A DNA stretch of 64,000 bases from Clostridium thailandense. Its GTDB lineage: Bacteria; Bacillota; Clostridia; Clostridiales; Clostridiaceae. A model generated the notes under the pieces. It saw nothing but the letters and a program-made list of their open reading frames with translations, made no database searches and was not told the origin of the DNA. The stretch covers positions 1-64,000 of the forward strand of contig NZ_JAEEGC010000098.1 in assembly GCF_019207025.1 (NCBI RefSeq), in the 5' to 3' direction. The translations under genes and the position numbers were made by a program. Shown here one piece after another: positions 61,238 to 64,000 of the stretch. How positions within the stretch are numbered: position 1 is the first letter of the stretch; every line of letters starts with the position of its first letter.

Positions 61238-62113
61238 ATGAATTTTACTCAACAATTGATAAATGGCTTAGCATTAGGTAGTGTTTATGCGTTGATAGCC
61301 ATTGGATACACTATGGTATATGGAATAATAAAACTTATAAACTTTGCTCATGGTGATATATATATGGTTGGAGCTTTCTTTGGATATCTGGTAGTTACCA
61401 GTTTTAAAGTTGGATTTATACCAGCATTGCTGATCGCTATGGTAGGATGTGCGTTATTAGGGGTAATAATTGAAAAGGTTGCGTATAAGCCTCTTAGAAA
61501 TTCGCCTAAGATAACATTATTTATTACTACGATTGGTGTGTCGCTTTTGTTAGAAAATGGATTTAGACTTATATTTGGACCTAACCCTAAGCCATTTCCA
61601 GAACTTCTAAAGGCAAAAATATATAAAATAGGAGCTTTGCAGATAAATAGTTTGCAAATATCTATGTTGCTAGTTTCAGTTATTTTAGTAGTTTTACTTC
61701 AATACATCATTTACAAGACTAAAATAGGAAAGGCTATGAGGGCAGCTTCCTTTGATACAGAGGCTGCACAACTGATGGGAATAAATGTTAATAATACAAT
61801 ATCTTTAACCTTTGCTATAGGTTCAGCATTAGCTGGTGCAGCTGGAGTTTTAGTAGGAATGTCTTATCCGAAGATAGATCCATATATGGGAATAATGCCT
61901 GGGCTTAAAGCCTTTGTAGCTGCAGTTTTAGGAGGTATAGGAATTCTTCCAGGAGCTGCTGTAGGTGGATTGATGTTAGGTATAGCAGAAACGCTTACTA
62001 AAGCCTTTATATCTTCAAAGCTTGCAGATGCTATAGCATTTGCAATATTAATAATAACACTTATGGTTAGACCATCTGGATTATTTGGCGAAAAAGTTAG
62101 TGAGAAAGTGTAG
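61238..62113 (+). CDS. livH: Branched-chain amino acid ABC permease LivH
   Basis: The 291 residues contain eight or so membrane segments and the LivH pattern LINGLALGSVYALIAIGYTMVYGIIKLINFAHGD at the N-terminus, plus RAASFDTEAAQLMGINVNNTI in the coupling region. It forms the channel with LivM. The ATG at 61238 follows AAGGGGG; an earlier ATG lies inside that site. No LivJ/K binding protein gene is upstream, so it is probably after livF, outside the window. Confidence 0.95.
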   Translation: MNFTQQLINGLALGSVYALIAIGYTMVYGIIKLINFAHGDIYMVGAFFGYLVVTSFKVGFIPALLIAMVGCALLGVIIEKVAYKPLRNSPKITLFITTIGVSLLLENGFRLIFGPNPKPFPELLKAKIYKIGALQINSLQISMLLVSVILVVLLQYIIYKTKIGKAMRAASFDTEAAQLMGINVNNTISLTFAIGSALAGAAGVLVGMSYPKIDPYMGIMPGLKAFVAAVLGGIGILPGAAVGGLMLGIAETLTKAFISSKLADAIAFAILIITLMVRPSGLFGEKVSEKV

Positions 62114-62126
62114 GTGAAGCCTTATT

Positions 62127-63113
62127 ATGAAAAATAATATTAAGAGTATTATGATAGTTTTAATTCCAGTGTTATGTGCATTTGGAATAATACAAGAACT
62201 TATAAGTACTAAAACATTGAATAGTTATCATACCCAAATATTAATATTGATATGCATTAATGTGATTCTAGCTGTTAGTCTAAATTTAATAATAGGTTAT
62301 ACAGGACAGTTAGCTTTAGGACATGCAGGTTTTATGTCAGTTGGAGGATATACAGCAGCTATGTTAACTTTAAAATTACATCTGCCCTTTGCAGTAGTGT
62401 TATTAGGAGGAGGGCTAATGGCAGCGTTATTTGGCTTGATAATAGGTGTTCCTGCATTAAGGCTTAAAGGAGATTATTTAGCTATAACAACCTTAGGCTT
62501 CGGTGAAATAATAAGAGTTGGTATTGTGAATATTGATGCGCTTGGGGGTGCAAGAGGTCTTGCTGGCATACCTAAGAAAACCAATTTTGCTATAGTTTTC
62601 TTTATAGTTTTTGCAATGATAGTAATTGTTAGAAACATGATTAAGTCCTCTCATGGACGTGCAATGATATCTGTAAGAGAAGATGAGATTGCAGCGGAGG
62701 CAATGGGAATAAATACTACTAAATATAAGGTAATAGCTTTTGTTACGGCTTCCTTCTTTGCTGGCATAGCAGGAGGTTTATATGGACATTATTTCATGTT
62801 CTTAGATCCAAAAACTTTTGATTTTCTAAAATCTTTCGATATACTTGCCTTTGTAGTATTTGGAGGAATGGGAAGTTTATCTGGATGTATCTTATCAACA
62901 GCAATACTAACAACTCTTCCAGAGGTGTTAAGATCTATAGCTGATTACAGACTAGTTATTTATGCTCTTTGTTTGATTCTACTAATGTTATTTAGACCTC
63001 AAGGCTTATTGGGAACAAAAGAACTTTCTCTAAGCTGGTTTAAGAATTTAATAAAGCATAAAAAGACTATTGACTTATCAAAGGAAGGAGGAAGAGAAGA
63101 TGTTGTTGCTTAA
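62127..63113 (+). CDS. livM: Branched-chain amino acid ABC permease LivM
   Basis: A 328-residue membrane protein with about ten hydrophobic segments and the LivM motifs LNLIIGYTGQLALGHAGFMSVGGYTAA, LRLKGDYLAITTLGFGEIIR and VREDEIAAEAMGINTTKYK. It pairs with LivH. It lies 13 bases after livH and overlaps livG by 14 bases. Confidence 0.95.
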   Translation: MKNNIKSIMIVLIPVLCAFGIIQELISTKTLNSYHTQILILICINVILAVSLNLIIGYTGQLALGHAGFMSVGGYTAAMLTLKLHLPFAVVLLGGGLMAALFGLIIGVPALRLKGDYLAITTLGFGEIIRVGIVNIDALGGARGLAGIPKKTNFAIVFFIVFAMIVIVRNMIKSSHGRAMISVREDEIAAEAMGINTTKYKVIAFVTASFFAGIAGGLYGHYFMFLDPKTFDFLKSFDILAFVVFGGMGSLSGCILSTAILTTLPEVLRSIADYRLVIYALCLILLMLFRPQGLLGTKELSLSWFKNLIKHKKTIDLSKEGGREDVVA

Positions 63114-63870
63114 TGCCAAAGATTTAGTAATAAAATTTGGAGGACTCACAGCTGTCTCAGATTTTAATTTAACTATTAAAGAAAATGAACTTATTGGGTT
63201 AATTGGCCCTAATGGGGCTGGAAAAACAACGGTTTTTAATATGCTTACTGGTGTGTATCAACCTACTAGTGGTCATATAGAGATTTTAGAAGAAAAAGTT
63301 ATTGGGTTAAAACCCTATGAATTAACGAAAAAGCATATAGCACGTACCTTCCAAAATATAAGACTGTTTAAACAAATGACTGTTTTGGATAACGTAAAAA
63401 TCTCTTTTAACTACCAAGGCAAATATAATTTTGTAGAAGCTATATTAAGATTACCTAAGTATTATAAAAAAGAAAAAGAGATGGATGATAAAGCAAGAGA
63501 ATTATTGAAGGTTTTTGGATTGGAAAGTAAAGAAGATGAACTGGCTATGAATCTTCCTTATGGGGAGCAAAGAAAACTTGAAATAGTAAGAGCATTAGCA
63601 GCAGAACCTAAAATACTTCTTTTAGATGAACCTGCTGCAGGAATGAATCCTCAGGAGACAGCAGAGCTTATGAATCTTATTAATTGGATAAAAGATAAAT
63701 TTAAGATTTCAATATTATTAATAGAACATGATATGAAGTTGGTAATGGGTATATGTGAGAGACTTATAGTATTAGACCATGGGCAAATATTAGCAGAAGG
63801 TGTGCCACAAGAAATAAAGAAAAATCCAAAGGTAATACAGGCATATTTAGGAGAGGAGGTCGCGGTATAG
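63100..63870 (+). CDS. livG: Branched-chain amino acid ABC ATPase LivG
   Basis: A 256-residue ATPase with Walker A GPNGAGKTT (about 36-44), LivG's RTFQNIRLFKQMTVLDNV, a signature reading LPYGEQRKLEIVRALA in place of the usual LSGGQ, as is normal for LivG, and Walker B ILLLDEPAAGMNPQE. The ATG at 63100 follows AAGGAGGAAG. Translation is coupled to livM. Confidence 0.96.
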   Translation: MLLLNAKDLVIKFGGLTAVSDFNLTIKENELIGLIGPNGAGKTTVFNMLTGVYQPTSGHIEILEEKVIGLKPYELTKKHIARTFQNIRLFKQMTVLDNVKISFNYQGKYNFVEAILRLPKYYKKEKEMDDKARELLKVFGLESKEDELAMNLPYGEQRKLEIVRALAAEPKILLLDEPAAGMNPQETAELMNLINWIKDKFKISILLIEHDMKLVMGICERLIVLDHGQILAEGVPQEIKKNPKVIQAYLGEEVAV

Positions 63871-63871
63871 C

Positions 63872-64000
63872 ATGCTAGAGGTTAAAAATATAAATTTATT
63901 TTATGGAGGAATTCATGCACTAAAGGACATATCTTTGGAGGTAGATGAAGGAGAAATTGTAACTTTAATAGGAGCTAATGGAGCAGGTAAAACCTCAACT
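63872..64000 (+). CDS. livF: Branched-chain amino acid ABC ATPase LivF (partial, cut by window end)
   Basis: The first 43 codons are present. They read MLEVKNINLFYGGIHALKD and reach Walker A GANGAGKTST at the very end. It starts 1 base after the livG stop, behind GAGGAGG. The remaining two-thirds or more lie beyond the window. Confidence 0.92.
   Translation, partial: MLEVKNINLFYGGIHALKDISLEVDEGEIVTLIGANGAGKTST

Overview
The window is low-GC, AT-rich DNA with Clostridium-type gene content: [4Fe-4S] and molybdenum enzymes, B12-dependent diol metabolism, many soluble chemoreceptors, a YtaF-type sporulation protein, an SLH protein, and strong GGAGG-type ribosome sites. It most likely comes from a Clostridium sensu stricto chromosome. 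No tRNA, rRNA, CRISPR array, intact insertion sequence or phage gene was seen. All assignments rest on reading the sequence; no database search was run.

Layout. 1-4.4 kb: a TetR regulator with a small secreted protein, a cysteine desulfurase-like enzyme behind a Fur-like box, and a stand-alone AICAR transformylase behind a ZTP riboswitch. 4.5-15.2 kb: a cell-envelope block with a MacA/YknX-type adaptor, ABC ATPase and permease, a lipid-linked sugar transfer set (GT2, GtrA, GT39), GalU and an OmpR-type two-component system. Three promoters here carry TGTAAC direct repeats at exactly 11-nt spacing, ending 10 nt before the -10, so the block looks like one regulon.

15.3-29 kb: a catabolic island with a HutD-like cupin, a BTAD/AAA/TPR activator, an aromatic-amino-acid-lyase homologue that lacks the Ala-Ser-Gly triad which forms the MIO cofactor (it resembles ergothionase more than histidine ammonia-lyase), a sodium:solute symporter, two small unknown proteins, a dCache chemoreceptor and a three-subunit molybdenum hydroxylase. 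This is the best candidate for an undescribed pathway.

29-48.5 kb: a diol-dehydratase (Pdu-type) bacterial microcompartment operon, pduABCDEGH, pduK-like, pduL, eutJ-like, a PduM-like flavoprotein, pduN, pduO, pduP, pduS, pduT and pduF. A divergent PocR-domain histidine kinase and AraC-type response regulator probably control it, and a PocR-domain soluble chemoreceptor follows. The core converts a diol or glycerol to an aldehyde, then acyl-CoA, then acyl-phosphate. No alcohol dehydrogenase (pduQ) or acyl kinase (pduW) lies in the window.

48.5-64 kb: a secreted YcdB/SLH protein, an AI-2E-family transporter, a soluble chemoreceptor, a BlaI/M56 pair whose sensor domain is not a penicillin-binding domain, lrgAB with a CdaR-type regulator, a degenerate EAL protein, and a branched-chain amino acid ABC operon (livHMG and the start of livF) cut by the window edge. 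Two families of short palindromic elements lie between genes in the second half.
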